Below, piece by piece: positions 22,727-36,598 of a DNA stretch of 64,000 nt. Below the pieces are notes generated by a model that saw only the letters and a program-made list of their open reading frames with translations, was not told where the DNA came from and did no database searches. Numbering within the stretch: position 1 is the first letter of the stretch; each line of letters begins with the position of its first letter. The position numbers were made by a program, and so were the translations under genes. The DNA is from Mrakia gelida (Eukaryota; Basidiomycota; Tremellomycetes; Cystofilobasidiales; Mrakiaceae): contig BRON01000001.1 of the NCBI GenBank assembly GCA_024345305.1, positions 1,550,001 through 1,614,000 on the forward strand, given 5' to 3'.

Positions 22727-23516
22727 TCAACTCGTCGTCGTCGGCTTCTCCCTCTTCTCAACCTTCGGCTTCTCGAAGATCTTCATCTTCTTCTCCTTCT
22801 TAGGTGGTTCCACGTATCCCTCCAACTTTCCCATCAGAAGCGAAGGATCCAGCATCTCGTGGAGGTTCGAGATCCTCGGGTGAGCGTGGTTGAAGAACCC
22901 CGTGTTGTCCTTCCCTGCGTTCTTGAGGATGACTTGAGGACCTCCGGGCTGAGAGGAGAGACAAGTCGACGAGGGTCAGCCGAGTGAGACTCAGCTCGTG
23001 AAGTTTCAAAAGGAGGAGGGGTGGTGGTGGGCGGGACGGACGTGATGGTGGTGGTATTCCGTGAGACTTCAAGACGCGATGGGAGGAAGAGCGACAAGAC
23101 GACGAAAGAAAGAGGGTTGATCAGCTTCAAGTTCTTGATCTTGGCTCGCATACTGTCGGCATTAGATGGAGGGAAGTGACTCACTCCCAGATATCCCCTC
23201 TGATAGCCACCCAAAGTCCATCTTTGATCGAGTTGTGCGTCTTCAACTCCGCGAGACTGATCACCTTCTCGCTTCCTCCCCTCCCTCCTGCCGACTGCTG
23301 AGCGCTATCGAGTTGAACGAGTTTCGATGGGTAGAAGGCGTAAGCGGCGATGGGGATGAGGAGGGCCAATGGAAGGAAGCGAAGGGGACGAGAGGAGGAG
23401 GCGGCCGGGGAAGAGGCGACGGAACGCGAGAGTTTGGGAGGGGTGGGGAGGAGTCGAGGAGCTCGAAGGGAACGAAGGAGTGTAGGAGCTGCTGATGATC
23501 GAAGCGAGGTAGACAT
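22727..23516 (-). CDS. Membrane-anchored cytochrome b5-domain protein
   Basis: 192 aa in three exons, frame checked throughout: 23185-23516, a 25-nt exon at 23042-23066, and 22727-22948. The N-terminus is Ser/Arg/Pro-rich, like a mitochondrial presequence, followed by a hydrophobic helix (FLPLALLIPIAAYAF, about residues 47-61). Then comes a b5 fold: SLAELKTHNSIKDGLWVAI, WDLTEYHHHHPGGPQ with the axial His at about 119 before PGG, and FFNHAHP supplying the second axial His (about 142). The C-terminus is Lys-rich. Likely an electron carrier in the mitochondrial or ER membrane; no fused reductase domain is present. The micro-exon encodes the residues just before HPGG, so skipping it would destroy haem binding. 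Confidence 0.85.
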
Positions 23517-23964
23517 GGTGAAGAGAGGAGGGTGTGGGTGGGAAGTGGTGGTTTGGAAGGAAGGAAGGAAGAAGCGTGAGCTCTTCTGATTTCACGAACT
23601 CTCCATTCGCGGGGGTCTTCCGGCACCTTCTTTTCTCTTCGGAGGAGCTCATGCGTCTTGGATCTCTGCCTCCATATCCGCATCTTAAGAATCGACTGAT
23701 GGGAGTCGCTCCTGGGCTCGGAGACCGAGGAGGAAAGCCTGCTCATCGTTCTCGGCGCAACAAGGGAGTCCGACGCGTCGTCGACCTTCTCGTCCTCTTT
23801 CAGCGCCTCAGCTCGAGATCTCTGACAATGAGGCCCACCTTGAATCAAGATAGATACTCATGCAATCTAAATCGTCGTAAGAGAGAGGGTATGCGGGTTG
23901 CCAAGTAGGGTGTTGAAAGAGATCGAAGGCGAGGTGAAGAAGACGACGCGACAACCTCGAGCGT
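23517..23964. other. Intergenic, 448 bp
   Basis: Leader of the cytochrome b5 gene and 3' flank of the Old Yellow Enzyme gene. A GACGCGTC copy lies near 23770. Nothing else seen. Confidence 0.45.
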
Positions 23965-26201
<2,237 letters not shown>

Positions 26202-26742
26202 TTTGGTTGCTGTAGGGTTGGAGGTTGGAAAAGTGGGAGGGAAGAGAGGAGTTCTAGTTGAGGGAGAGGGTGGGCTTGTGCTGGTTGATGGAGAGAAGAG
26301 CGAGAGAGCGACTGAATTCGCCTTTTCATCAAAGAAGGCGAAGTCGAGGCAGCTGCTGAACAAGCAGAGCGCGATTGATCATCATCGACTCTCGGTCGAC
26401 CCCCTCTCGGCCGACTGTAGAAAAGTTGATCTCCGTGACCGAAGCGAGGAAGATTTCCTCTGCAGATCTGACCGGATCTCGAAGACGGGAGGGCTGAGAG
26501 AAGAACCATGCAAAGAAACGAACCTCGCTAGATGCGAAGAGACGAAAAACGAAGGGCGTTGAAGGAGGATGGGAGATAGCCAAGCTTGCGGATGGTGGAT
26601 AGATAAAACCAGCGAGGAAAGAGATAGAGAGAGAGAAGAAAAGGGAAGATGGCGAAAACGAAAGAAAGAGATCCAAGAAGAACGAAACCTGCCTAACCCC
26701 AGACGAAGACGCACCAAGACCAGCCCACGCGTCGTCCCCTCC
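26202..26742. other. Intergenic, 541 bp
   Basis: Promoter of the Old Yellow Enzyme gene and 3' flank of the DENN gene. No gene supported. Confidence 0.45.
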
Positions 26743-29700
26743 TCACATCGGCCCCAAGTTGAGTCCCTCCACTCCCAACCCGTCCAGCACCACCGGCGAC
26801 GAGCTCGTATCCTCCTCCACCTCTGGGTGCTGGAACTCTCCGTTCCTCCTGGCTTCGGTGAGAGCTCGTCGAACCTGAGGGTCTCGTTCCGACGCGATCC
26901 CGACGAGTCGTTGTTCCGAGAGACGACGGTAGGCGAGGCGGTGGAAGGCGTTGAGGCTGAGGAGGAAGGAACGTCCGATCTGGTGGCGAGCAATGAAAGA
27001 GGGTAAGTTGGAAGTCGAGGCGAAGCGATGCAGCAAAGGCAGAAGAGGAGGAGGGACGAACAGGGTACTGCTGAAGACTGTCGAAGAACTCGAGGATGTA
27101 ACCCTTGACGGCGTTGGAATCGTGGAAGAGAGCGAAGCCGAAGGGTAGGAGACCTCCCCAGCTTGCTGGAGTGTGGGAGAGGAGCTGAGCGAAGGGAATC
27201 GGAAGCGAGGAAGGTCAGCGAACGCAGGAAGAAAGAACGCGTCGAACGAAAGGAAGGTCGAAAAAACGACTCACCTCAACAACCGACTCGTACGACCGAA
27301 CCTCCGTCGCCAGATACTTGAACATCATCTTGATCTCACTCCTCGGAATGACTCTCGTCACATATCTCAGTCTTGAGAGTTGATGGACGAGATCGAACGA
27401 GAGCTCCGAGCGGTAGACGGGGTTGTTGTTGAAGTCCTGTTCGAACACCAGTGGACCACAACGTCAGTTTCGACCTCGAAGCGAAGCAGACCAGAGACCG
27501 GAGAGACCGACTCACCTCCCTCCAAAGCTCGTAACTCTTACTAGCCCTCCACCCTTCGATCCTCCTGACTCCATTCCCACCCACAAACTCCTTCACTGTC
27601 CTCCTCTCTCCCGTCCCGACAAACCCACCTTCGCTCTCCTTTCTCCTCCCTTCCGTGTTCCCCTCTCCACCCAGCCACAGCTCCCCATCCCACAGCACCA
27701 CTCCCGACCCCAGTCGCCCTCGTTTCGCATCGCAGGGGAGGGTAGGGTACCACGTTCGCAAGCCGGAGGGAGAAGGGAGGCCGTAGGTTTCTTCCTCGTA
27801 GCGAGAGGTGAGACGAATGAAGCGTTGGAGGTAGTCGGTGAAGCGGGTTCGGATGATGGCTTCTCCGAAGTGGGAGGAGATGAGCGAGTGGATCTGGAGG
27901 GGAAGGAGGGAGGGTCGCGTCGAGCGAGCGAAGAAAAGAAAGTCAGCTTCATTTCGTCTCATCTCGTCTCGTTCCCGTCCTTCTCCCTCCTTTTCCTTTG
28001 GATGCAGCGTTCGTTCGACTCACCTCCTCCATAAACAACCCATCCGACTCTCCACTCGACCCGCCCTTCGAGCCCGAATCGCTCCTCCCCTGCCTACTCG
28101 AAACGACCGTCGATCTTGAGATCAACTTCTCCTCGTCCTCTCCTCCAATCCCTCCATGCACCGTCCCTCCCGTCATCACACTCGACGTCTCTCCTCCATC
28201 TCCTCCACCAGCAATCGAAGGCGAGAACCTCGACGACGACGTTCCACCCCCACTGAACACCGACGTCGCAGGCGTCTGACTCCCACTTGCTCCTCCGTAG
28301 ATGGACGACGCTCCTCCGGGAGTCATCGTGCCGTGCGACGAGAACGTCGAGGACGAGGGAGCGTAAGGGGTGGTGGTAGGGGAGAAGGGGGCGAAGGAGT
28401 TAATGGTGTTGGCTGGGGAGGAGACGGCTGTGCTGGCGTTGGAGGAGGTGGTGATTGAGTTGGCGGACGAGGAGGAGGAGGAAGAAGGAAGAGGAGGGTC
28501 TCCTTTGATTTCTTTGGAGAGGATGATGCGACCTGTTTCGATGTTGCAGAGGACGTCCCAGCGGGAAGGGAGGTCTTCGAATCGAGGGTTGGTGACTCCG
28601 GCGATGTATCCGGGGCTGAGGCGAGGCAAGAGGACGAGGGAGGGAAGAGAGAAGACGCGTCAGTTTGAGGAGTTTTGTTTCGCGACTCTCGCTCGCTCCT
28701 GTCGGACCCGAGGGTTCCCAGCAAGCTAAAGGAGAGAGACGATGCACTCACACCTCCTCCAACATATCCAACCCCGCCAAATTCGCATACGGGAACGCTC
28801 TCGACGTAAACCCCTTCAGCACGCCTCCTCCTCCACTCCCCAACGCGCACGCGGCGAGAACGAAGTTGGCCACCTGGCCTGCAGCCTTCCCATGTCCGAG
28901 AAAGATGACTCTTCGCTGGGTGACGAGGGCGTTGAAGAGGAGGATGATGGGGTTGGTGGAAGGTCCGGCGGTATGGAGGGAGGAGAGGAACGGAGGAGCG
29001 AAGGGTGGTGGAGGTGGGGAGAGGGGAGAGAAGGTTTGGATGAGGTGGATGAGGGAGTACTGAGAGTACGAAGGTGGTGTGGGTTGGGCAGGGAGGGGAG
29101 AGTGGGTGGGTTGGAGAGGGATGGGAGGCGGAAGAGGGAGAGAGAGGAAGGACGGGAGGAAGAACGAGAACGAGAGTTGGGTCAGCGAAACGCGACGAAC
29201 GACCGCAACCTCGTCCAAAGGGGAACAACGCGACTCGTCTAGTACTCACATCTCCCACCTCCTCCTCAAACGTCCCCAACGGGATCCGAATCGGCACGCT
29301 AATCCCTCTGAACCACGCGCCCGTCTCAAAGTAATGAGTATCCTTGCTGACCTTCTTCCCCTTCCCCGGCGGAGGAGGTCCCATCCCGAACCCTCCTCCC
29401 GCTCCTCCTCCAGGCGTCTGAGGCTGATACGGCGTGTGCTGCTGATGGGGCGTGGTAGGAGGGATGAGGATGCTCGTACTGCTTCCCTGGGCGGTCATCG
29501 GGACGAAGATCGGTTGCGACTGCTGAGCGGCGTTGGTGTGAGATCCGTGCGAGTCTTTGGAAGGAGTAGGGGAGCGGGAGGAGTGGTGGTCGTTGTTGGA
29601 GGAAGTTCGAAAGGAGGAGGCGAGGGAGAGATGGGAGGAGGAGGATTTGAGACGCGTTCGGGGAGGGGAGGAGCTGGGGTTGTGAGAGGGTGGAGGAGGT

Positions 29701-31309
29701 GCTGTTGCTGACGATGAGGGGATGGGGAGAGGAGGTGGTGGAACTTGAGGGATAGGTGGTGAAGACGCTGAGGAGGAAGAGGAAGACATCTTCCGTCCGA
29801 GGTGAGGAGTCGTTCTCGTCGCGGTCGAGCCGACAAATCCAACTCCCTCTTCCGAGTCTTCGAACACTCCTCCGTCCTCAACCCCGACAGGCGCTCCCGA
29901 CTCCATCTCCAGCTCCAGTTCCTCCTCTCCGTCCTCCTCCTCTTCTTCCAACCCAATCTTCTTCCCAAACGCGACAGAAGCAGCTCTCGCTCTCGCCGAC
30001 GCTCCTCCCTCCCCACCTCCTCCCGCTTTCCCTGGAGGAGCAGCGATCTTCCCCACGGCCCAGAACTTCTCCTCGAACAGATCTCTTCGTTCCGAAGCTC
30101 GGAGGATGAGCTTCTCGGAGCGAGAGAGCCGAGGCATGGCGGAGGTGTCGATGGCGTTGAGGGCGTCGAACAGTCGAGCGAGGACCGAGGCGGAGGGCGA
30201 TTGGAAGTACTCTTCGAGGGCCAGAACGAGGAGAGGCTGCGAAAACACGAAAGCAGTGGAGTCAGGAGTGTGAAGAGAGTGTGTGGGGTGTGCGAGAGAT
30301 GCGAGAGCTGACCTTGTAGATCTGAATGAACGGGTGAGGCGTGCAGACGGCGAGAGCTTTCACTCGAGCTCCTCTGCAAGAACGTACGCGTTTTTCGAAG
30401 GCGGAAAGAAGTCAGCTCTGGGTCGGCCCTACACTCTTCAGCCCTCCAAAGCCAAGACATGGTAGCGACGACTCACCTCCTCAACGTCTTGTCCTCCTTC
30501 ATCCTCACACAGTTGAGCACGTACAACAACTCCTGCTTCTCCTTCCCCTTCCCCTTCCCTCCCGAATAACTCTTGGACAGGCTGAAGCTCCTCTTGAGTC
30601 TCTGCTGCTGGCCGTCGTCGTCTGTTCCCGCGTCTGAGTTGGAATCGAGAGCGAGGAGATCGACGACGGTGTTGGAAGGGACTTGGTTGAGGTAGAAGAT
30701 GGTCCAGTCCTCGGCGCGAAGATGAGCTCCGTCGGGGAGCATGAGATCCGCGAGGGCACTGCATAAGGAGAGAAGGAGGTTGTGTTAGTTTGGAGATGAG
30801 CGGAGGAGGAGAAGAGAGCGCGAACGAGAAGGGAAGGGAAGGAGGGAGGGAGGGGAGGAGGAGGAGGTCGGTGCGGGGTTGTTCGTCTTTTGTTGAGCTC
30901 GTTCTCGACCTCTTGTAGATGGAGAAGCGGGGTGAATCCGCTTCGGGAGTTATAGCCTGTATACAGGGCTACCCGTAAGAGCTCTAAAAGCTGCGAAAAC
31001 CCTCTCAGCAGCCCTTGCTGACACGCGTTCTCTCCCTCTCTCGCTCCCCTTCGAGCTCAACAACTCGTCCCAAGCTCTGATCGGAATCTTCCCTCCATCC
31101 CTCCCTCCTTTCCTCTCCTCCCTTGTATAGAAAAGGAACTTGACTCACTGCTCGTCCGTCCCCGTCGGGAAGGGATACTGGTGTGCTAGAGTTGATCCTT
31201 GATCTATATCGAACTCTGCGAGGAGAACGAAAGCGGCGTGATCTGCGAGTTGATTGCGAGGAGGAGGACCGTCCGACAGAACGAGGGAAGGAGGAGCAGG
31301 AGGGGCCAT
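26743..31309 (-). CDS. AFI1: Afi1/MesA-type DENN-domain polarity protein
   Basis: Large cytosolic/cortical protein, over 1,000 aa. Exon 1 (31149-31309) gives FVLLAEFDIDQGSTLAHQYP. Across a 390-nt intron it joins in frame to HALADLMLPDGAHLRAEDW, the signature of the Afi1 Arf3-docking/DENN N-terminus. After long acidic and Ser/Pro linkers come YSLIHLIQTFSPL, RRVIFLGHGKAAGQVANFVL, VLKGFTSRAFPYANLAGLDM and PGYIAGVTNPRFEDLPSRWD, the DENN core. Helical exons follow, ending EGLNLGPM. Known: yeast Afi1 binds Arf3, and Aspergillus MesA stabilises polarity axes. The Ser/Thr-rich inserts (about 28050-28450 and 29340-29800) are long. Start choice: the ATG at 31309 is the first in this frame; no earlier one is seen before the divergent YRA1 promoter. 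Confidence 0.85.
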
Positions 31310-31568
31310 CAACCGGGCTTCTTCCAAACGTAGAGCCAAACGTAGAGAGCGAGGGGAAAGAAGAAGGAGAGTAGGCGGAATGCCTCTGTGCTGGGAAATG
31401 TAGTTGGGAGGGAGAGGGAAGGGAAGGGAAGCGACTCACGAACCTCGCTCGAGAAGCGCCACGCTCTCACGATCGTCGCTTCGTTCGTTCGTTCGTTCGT
31501 TCACTTCCTTCCTTCCATCAACCAACACCCATCCCTCCACCTTCCCAACCTCTTCTTCTTCTTCAAGT
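31310..31568. promoter_or_regulatory. Compact divergent promoter between AFI1 and YRA1 homologues
   Basis: Only 259 bp separate the two start codons. It contains a (TTCG)n run (about 31479-31503) and a pyrimidine-rich YRA1 leader. No TATA box is evident. Confidence 0.5.
31479..31503. repeat. (TTCG)n tetranucleotide repeat in a divergent promoter
   Basis: About six copies of TTCG. It is the same repeat type (up to strand and phase) as the ERG11 intron run and the run near 62534. Confidence 0.8.
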
Positions 31569-33978
31569 ATGGATATCGACATGTCTCTGGACGAGATCGC
31601 TGCTGCGACCAAGAAGCCTACCGCTCCCAAGCAGGCTCCCACGTCGAACGGTGCTCCCAGGACGAGCAACGGTGGTTCGACAGCTCAGAGGAACCAAGCG
31701 CCTTACTCGGTAAGTTCGAGACTTCTTTCCTGTAGTGGGTGATAGGGAGGATGTACGGCGATGTTTGAGAGGCTCTGTAGAAGTCGGATGGGACGTGAGG
31801 GGAGAGAGGAGGACAAGGAAGTGGGAGGGAAGGAAGGGAGGGAGAGCTGGTGATGGAACCAACGTTGGCTTCCCTCTCCTTCTTCCTGCCCTTCTTTCCG
31901 TATACTCGAGCCATCTTCTATACTCTTCACCTCGAGCGTATATCCGGCTTGTCTAGTCCAGCTTTGTTCGACCCTTCTATGCCCTCCCTCTCTCCCACCA
32001 TCCTCCTTCCCTCCACCCGCACTTCCCTTCCCTTCCCTTCCGGCTCCTTCGTTCCCTTTGACTGACCTCCTCTCTACTTCCTCCTCGCTCTCTTCTTCAC
32101 AGCGACCACCTCCAGCTACCACTTCTGGTGGGTCATGGACTCACGACATGTACGCTGGGTCGAGGTCTTCCTTCTCCAACAAGTCCGCTGGAGGAGTCGC
32201 TCGACCGTACCACGCTCCCGCCAACCCCAACACTCCCACCGCTAGGATCAAGATCGAGGGTCTCCACTACGAAATTCAGAAGGCTCAGCTTCAGGTTCGT
32301 GCCCCCTTCCACCAGTCACTTCTACATCTCTACCCGTTGCGTCTCCGCATCGCGAGCTCGCTTCATTCTCGCCTTCCCTTCCCTCCTTCCGGCACGTTCA
32401 CTGACGGCTCCCTCCTTCCGGCACGTTCACTGACGGCATCTCTCCCTCTCTCTCCTTCTCTTCGGCTCGAGCAGAAGATCTTCTCTCAGTGTGGAACCAT
32501 CGTTGATGGTCCTTCGATCCAAGTAAGAATCCGATCCTTCTAAAGCCCACACCTCAAACCTCGCTCGCCTCGACCCGATTCGGTCGTCTTTCCCCTCGTG
32601 AGGCCTCCTTCGTTCGGTACCCTTACCTCAAGAGGTCGACGATCACTGGTCGACCGTACGCCCTCTCGTACGCTAGGACGCTCGCTCGCTCGCTCGCCCA
32701 GATGGGAGCAGGAGAGGACGATGGCTGGCTGGCGATGAAGCGGCATCGGTTTGGAGGACGACTCGCGTTTCGAAGAGGCGACGGCGACGGATCCCTCGCT
32801 CGGTGGCTCGCTACTCAAGCAGCACTCTCGTCGTCTTCGGGTCGTCGTGGACATCATCATCATCGTTCTGTTAGGCTCCTCACTGTCGTGTTACCTTTGA
32901 GATGACGACCCTTTCCACTTTGATTTACCCTCATTCAGGCGAGTCGCTTGTCCTTCCTTTCCTTCCCTCGACGAGCTCTCTTCGTGCTGACTTCTTCGCC
33001 CCTACCATCTCGCTCGCCTTCCCTTGACTGCAGTACGACCGATCCGGTCGATCCCTCGGTATCGCTTTCGTCACCTACGACTCTGTCGACGCCGCAAAGT
33101 GGGCTCGAGAGAAGCTTGATGGACAGAAGGCCAATGGTTCGTCACGTTTCTTCTCTTTTTCTTCTTTCCCACCCTTCGACAACCCTCAAGCGCCAACCTC
33201 GCCTCGCCCAGCAACGATGCGAACGCGTCTACTTTTTCACTTTGAACTCCCGAGCTGACTTCTTTCCCTCCTTTCTCCTCCTCTCAGGCGAACCCATCAA
33301 GATCACCTACATCACCATCTCCCTCCCTCGAACAACTGGAGTCACCGCCAAACCCACCGGACCTGGAGCTGGCCTGCTCGGACGACTGGGAGGTGTCGTT
33401 GGAGAGGAGAAGAAGGGAGGAAACAACAAGCCGTGCGTTCCTACGATCGCTCCTTCTCGCGCCTCGTCCCTTCGTTTCGTCTCGCGAGCTCACACTCACC
33501 TCCTCCCCCCTTCGTCTTTCTTCCTCCCTCTCTCTTCTCAATTTTTCAATCTCGTCGTCAAGCAGTGCTCCCTCCGGACCCCGAGCAGGAGGAGCTCGAC
33601 CCCCAGCTCCTCCGCAGTCGGCTGGAGGAAACGGAAACCCTCGAGGACCTCGTCCCGCTCGAGGTGTTGGAGGAGGAGGAGGAGCTCGACCTGAGAGGGG
33701 AGCTCGACCTGTCAAGAAGGGACCTGCCGATCAGGACTCGCTGGATAAGGAGTTGGAGGCTTTCATGAAGCCTGATGATGTATGTTTTTCGATCTTGTTT
33801 CGAAGGGAGGGGAGGGAGGGAGGGCGAGCTCGAGACGACGAGGGACCCTTCGTTTGCCGTTCGACGCGTCGAGGCGCGTGAGGCTGACTTTTCTTCTTCT
33901 TCTTCGTTGCGTTTCGAGCAGGATCCCACTCCGGCTGCCGTCGCGCCCGTCGTGGGAGAGGCTGCTATGGAGGAGTAG
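31569..33978 (+). CDS. YRA1: mRNA export factor of the Yra1/ALYREF family
   Basis: Nuclear adaptor linking spliced mRNA and the UAP56/Sub2 helicase to the export receptor. It starts MDIDMSLDEIAAATKK, containing the N-terminal LDEI UAP56-binding motif. A variable region follows, then one RRM (ARIKIEGLHYEIQ, KIFSQCGTIVDGPSIQ, SGRSLGIAFVTYDSVDAAKW), an Arg/Gly/Pro-rich arm (RGGA- and RPARG-type repeats), and the C-terminal LDKELEAFMK motif of the same family. I traced the exon boundaries in frame: introns at 31710-32102 (393 nt), 32295-32474, 32523-33033 (511 nt) and 33137-33287, plus later ones. The 511-nt intron interrupts the RRM. These are the longest introns I measured in the window apart from AFI1 intron 1. 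Confidence 0.92.
32381..32436 (+). repeat. Direct 27-bp repeat containing CTGAC inside a YRA1 intron
   Basis: Two copies (32381-32407 and 32410-32436, period 29) of a tract ending ...GTTCACTGACGG lie 40-70 nt before the acceptor of intron 32295-32474. Each carries a CTGAC branch-like core, so the intron appears to have two alternative branch sites. Confidence 0.75.
32679..32697. repeat. (GCTC)n repeat in the long YRA1 intron
   Basis: Four to five copies of GCTC within the 511-nt intron. Simple sequence. Confidence 0.7.
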
Positions 33979-34282
33979 AGGACCGAGGGAGGTGGACGTT
34001 GGGTTGGGTTGTTTCGGTTCATTTTCGTTTCGTTTCGTTTCGTTCTCTCTTTTGGGATGGGATATCGGGTTTGGAAAAACTGCATCGTACTCAAAACTGC
34101 TCTACAAGAGAACCAAGAAAGAGCTCAGAAAATAAAATCTACCAAAACATCCCCAGTTCACGGCTAAAGATCCGAGCGCAGCTTCATTCGGTCGCCCTTC
34201 CGGATCTCTCCCTTTCTGATCCTCACCTCCCTCCTTCCCTCCCACCAACACCCACCCCACCCGACCTCCATCCTTCACCATC
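33979..34282. other. Intergenic, 304 bp
   Basis: 3' flank of YRA1 with a (GTTTC)n-like run near 34025-34050, then the promoter and leader of the polyol dehydrogenase gene. Confidence 0.45.
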
Positions 34283-36275
34283 ATGACCACCAACGGCGCC
34301 TCCTCCTCCTCCTCCTACACTGCTACGGTTCTTTACGGTCCTAAGGACTTGAGAGTGGTGAGTCAAAGAAACTAACGCGGGAAGGAACGAGAGAGAGGTG
34401 AACCGAGTCGAGCTGAGCGCTGACCTTGCTCGTTTTGGATGGTTGGCGTTTTGTTTTGCAGGAGAAACGAGAGGCAGTAGCTCCTTCAGCAGGACAAGCA
34501 ACGATCCGAATCATCGCTACTGGATTGTGTGGATCTGATCGTGAGTTTTGAAGACGAGAGAGAGAGGGAGAGAGAGGCCGGCCCTAGCCGTTCCTCTTCC
34601 TTTTTGCTTGCTGGCTGACCCTCTCTCGAACTTTTCTCTCCATTTTCCCCCCTTCCAATCCTCGCCCATCCCTTTTCCACTCTCGCTTTCGCTCGTTTCT
34701 AGTCCACTACTACATCCACGGTCGAAACGGAGCGTTCGTTCTCCAAGCACCTCTCGTTCTCGGACACGAAGCAGGAGGGAGGATCACCGCTCTCCACCCT
34801 GACTACAAGGGAGATCTCAAGGTCGGAGACGACGTCGCTATCGAGGCCGGAGTCAACTGCAACAAGTGCAAGTACTGCAGGGAGGGCAGGTATAACTTGT
34901 GTTCGGTGAGTGAGGACGAAACCAGGGAGAGAGGGCGGGGACTCAGAAGCGACGAGCTGACCTTTCCTTCTTCGTTTTCTGGTTCGTTTTTGGTTGCTTC
35001 GTTTTCGCTTCGCTAGGACATGTCCTTCTGCTCTTCGGCCAAGACGTTCCCTCACCGAGATGGAACCTTGCAGGAGTTCATGAACCACCCTACGGATTAT
35101 CTGCACAAGTTCGTTCAGCCCGCCTCTTCACCCTCTTCCCTCCCTCCCTCTTCCCTCTCCTCTCCCCCCTCCCCAAGCTTACCCACGTCCCCTCTTTCTT
35201 CGCGTCGTAGGATGCCCTCCACCCTAACCTACGAACTCGCCTCCCTCGCCGAGCCCCTCTCGGTCGTCATCCAAGCCACCCGACGAGCCAACGCTCCCCA
35301 ACCAGGTTCCTCCGTCCTCATCCTCGGTTGCGGGGCCGTAGGTCTCCTCTCCGCTGCTGTCGCCCGAGCTATGGGTGCAACCAGGATCGTCGCGATCGAT
35401 ATCGATCAGGCCAAGCTGGACTTCGCGAAGTCTGCTGGGTGGGCGGATCAGACGGTTGTGCTCCCCCGAGGGAAGAGGGTGTCGGGTTTCGAGAGTTTGG
35501 AAGCGGCGAAGGTTTTGAAGGGAGAGTTGGAGAAGGAGTTGGGAGAGGAGGGGTTCGATACTGTATTTGAGTGTTCGGGAGTTGAGGTGAGTTGGCTTCC
35601 CAGCTGGGATTTGGTGTGCGAGAGGTGAGAAGGGAAACGAGAAGCTGACTTTCGCCTCGACGCGTCGTCTTGCTTGCCTTCTTCGTTCTCTTCGTTCAGT
35701 CTTGCATGCAAGTCGGTATCCTCGTGAGTCTCTTCCGTTTCCTTATTATACTTGAGAGAACGTCTTTTGCGGTCTGCTGACCTCGAGTCGTTCCCCTTCC
35801 AATCGTGCAGCTCGCCAAAGCCGGAGGAAAGGTCGTCTTCGTCGGAATGGGAACTCCCGAAGCCGTCCTCCCCACCGCCAACGCTTTCACTCGAGAGGTT
35901 GATCTTATCGGTGAGTGCTACTCCTTCAAGTCATCCTGCGAACTTGACGAAGAGCTCGCGTGCTCTCTCGTTCAAAGACAAAACGCGTCGGGCTGACCTC
36001 TCCCTCTCCCTCCCTCCCTCTCCTTTTTTCCCCTTCTCCCACCCTCTCCCTCTCGTCTTACACTTGCCACCTCCTCAGGTGTCTTCCGATACTGCTCCAC
36101 CTACCCCGCCGCCATCGCTCTCCTCGGATCGGGAACCTTGGGAGAGGGAATCGCCAAGATGGTCACCCAGCGCTACCCGCTCGAGAAGGCGGCTCAGGCG
36201 TTCGAGGATCTTGCTAGAGGAAAGGATGAGAGTGGGAAGGGCGTCGTGAAGGTGATGATTGGAGTTGACTACTAA
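34283..36275 (+). CDS. Zinc-dependent polyol (sorbitol/xylitol) dehydrogenase
   Basis: Medium-chain dehydrogenase of about 380 aa that oxidises polyols such as sorbitol, xylitol or L-arabinitol with NAD+. Visible: GLCGSDLHYYIHGRNGAF with the catalytic-zinc Cys, PLVLGHEAGG with the His-Glu pair, and the structural-zinc cysteines in VNCNKCKYCREGRYNLC. Then SLAEPLSVVIQA (active-site Glu), the Rossmann motif LILGCGAVGLLSAAVARAMG, and IVAIDIDQAKLDFAK with the Asp that favours NAD+. FVGMGTPEAVLP and a C-terminus KVMIGVDY follow. About nine introns, including one exon of about 24 nt (SCMQVGIL). Family certain; the exact substrate cannot be read from sequence. Confidence 0.92.
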
Positions 36276-36598
36276 TTGTAGCTCTGTAGACCCTCTATGG
36301 TTTTTATGGCAAGACTTTTTCTCTTGCGTTGCCTTTTTGAAGCGACGAGAAGCGAGACGCGTCCGTTCTCGTCGCCATTGGCTCTTCCGCTCACACAAAA
36401 AAGGTCCAAGAGAGCTCAGACGACCTTTTCATCATATTTAGTACGTTTGCTGTGAGTGAAGATCTTCCTTTCTCGAATAGAAGAGCGGCGTTCGCAGGGC
36501 GGGAAGACGCGTCGCGAAAAGTCATGATATCGCACTTCCCCTCTCCCTTCCTCCCACTCTCTCACCTTCCGAAGTCTCGAGAGGACGAGCGGATATCA
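36276..36598. other. Convergent 3' intergenic region
   Basis: 3' flanks of the polyol dehydrogenase and the NTF2-like gene. It contains GACGCGTC near 36357 and 36507. No gene supported. Confidence 0.45.

Noticed and set aside
28323..30248. A 641-codon uninterrupted minus-strand frame
   Set aside because: Its first part is the real DENN-gene exon. After THYFETGAWF...EEEVGD the frame runs through an intron and out of register into Ser/Pro-rich noise, so the length is partly artefact.
31479..31503. (TTCG)n run considered as a transcription-factor binding array
   Set aside because: The same tetranucleotide also expands in an ERG11 intron and in a 3' flank, so simple-repeat slippage is the better explanation.
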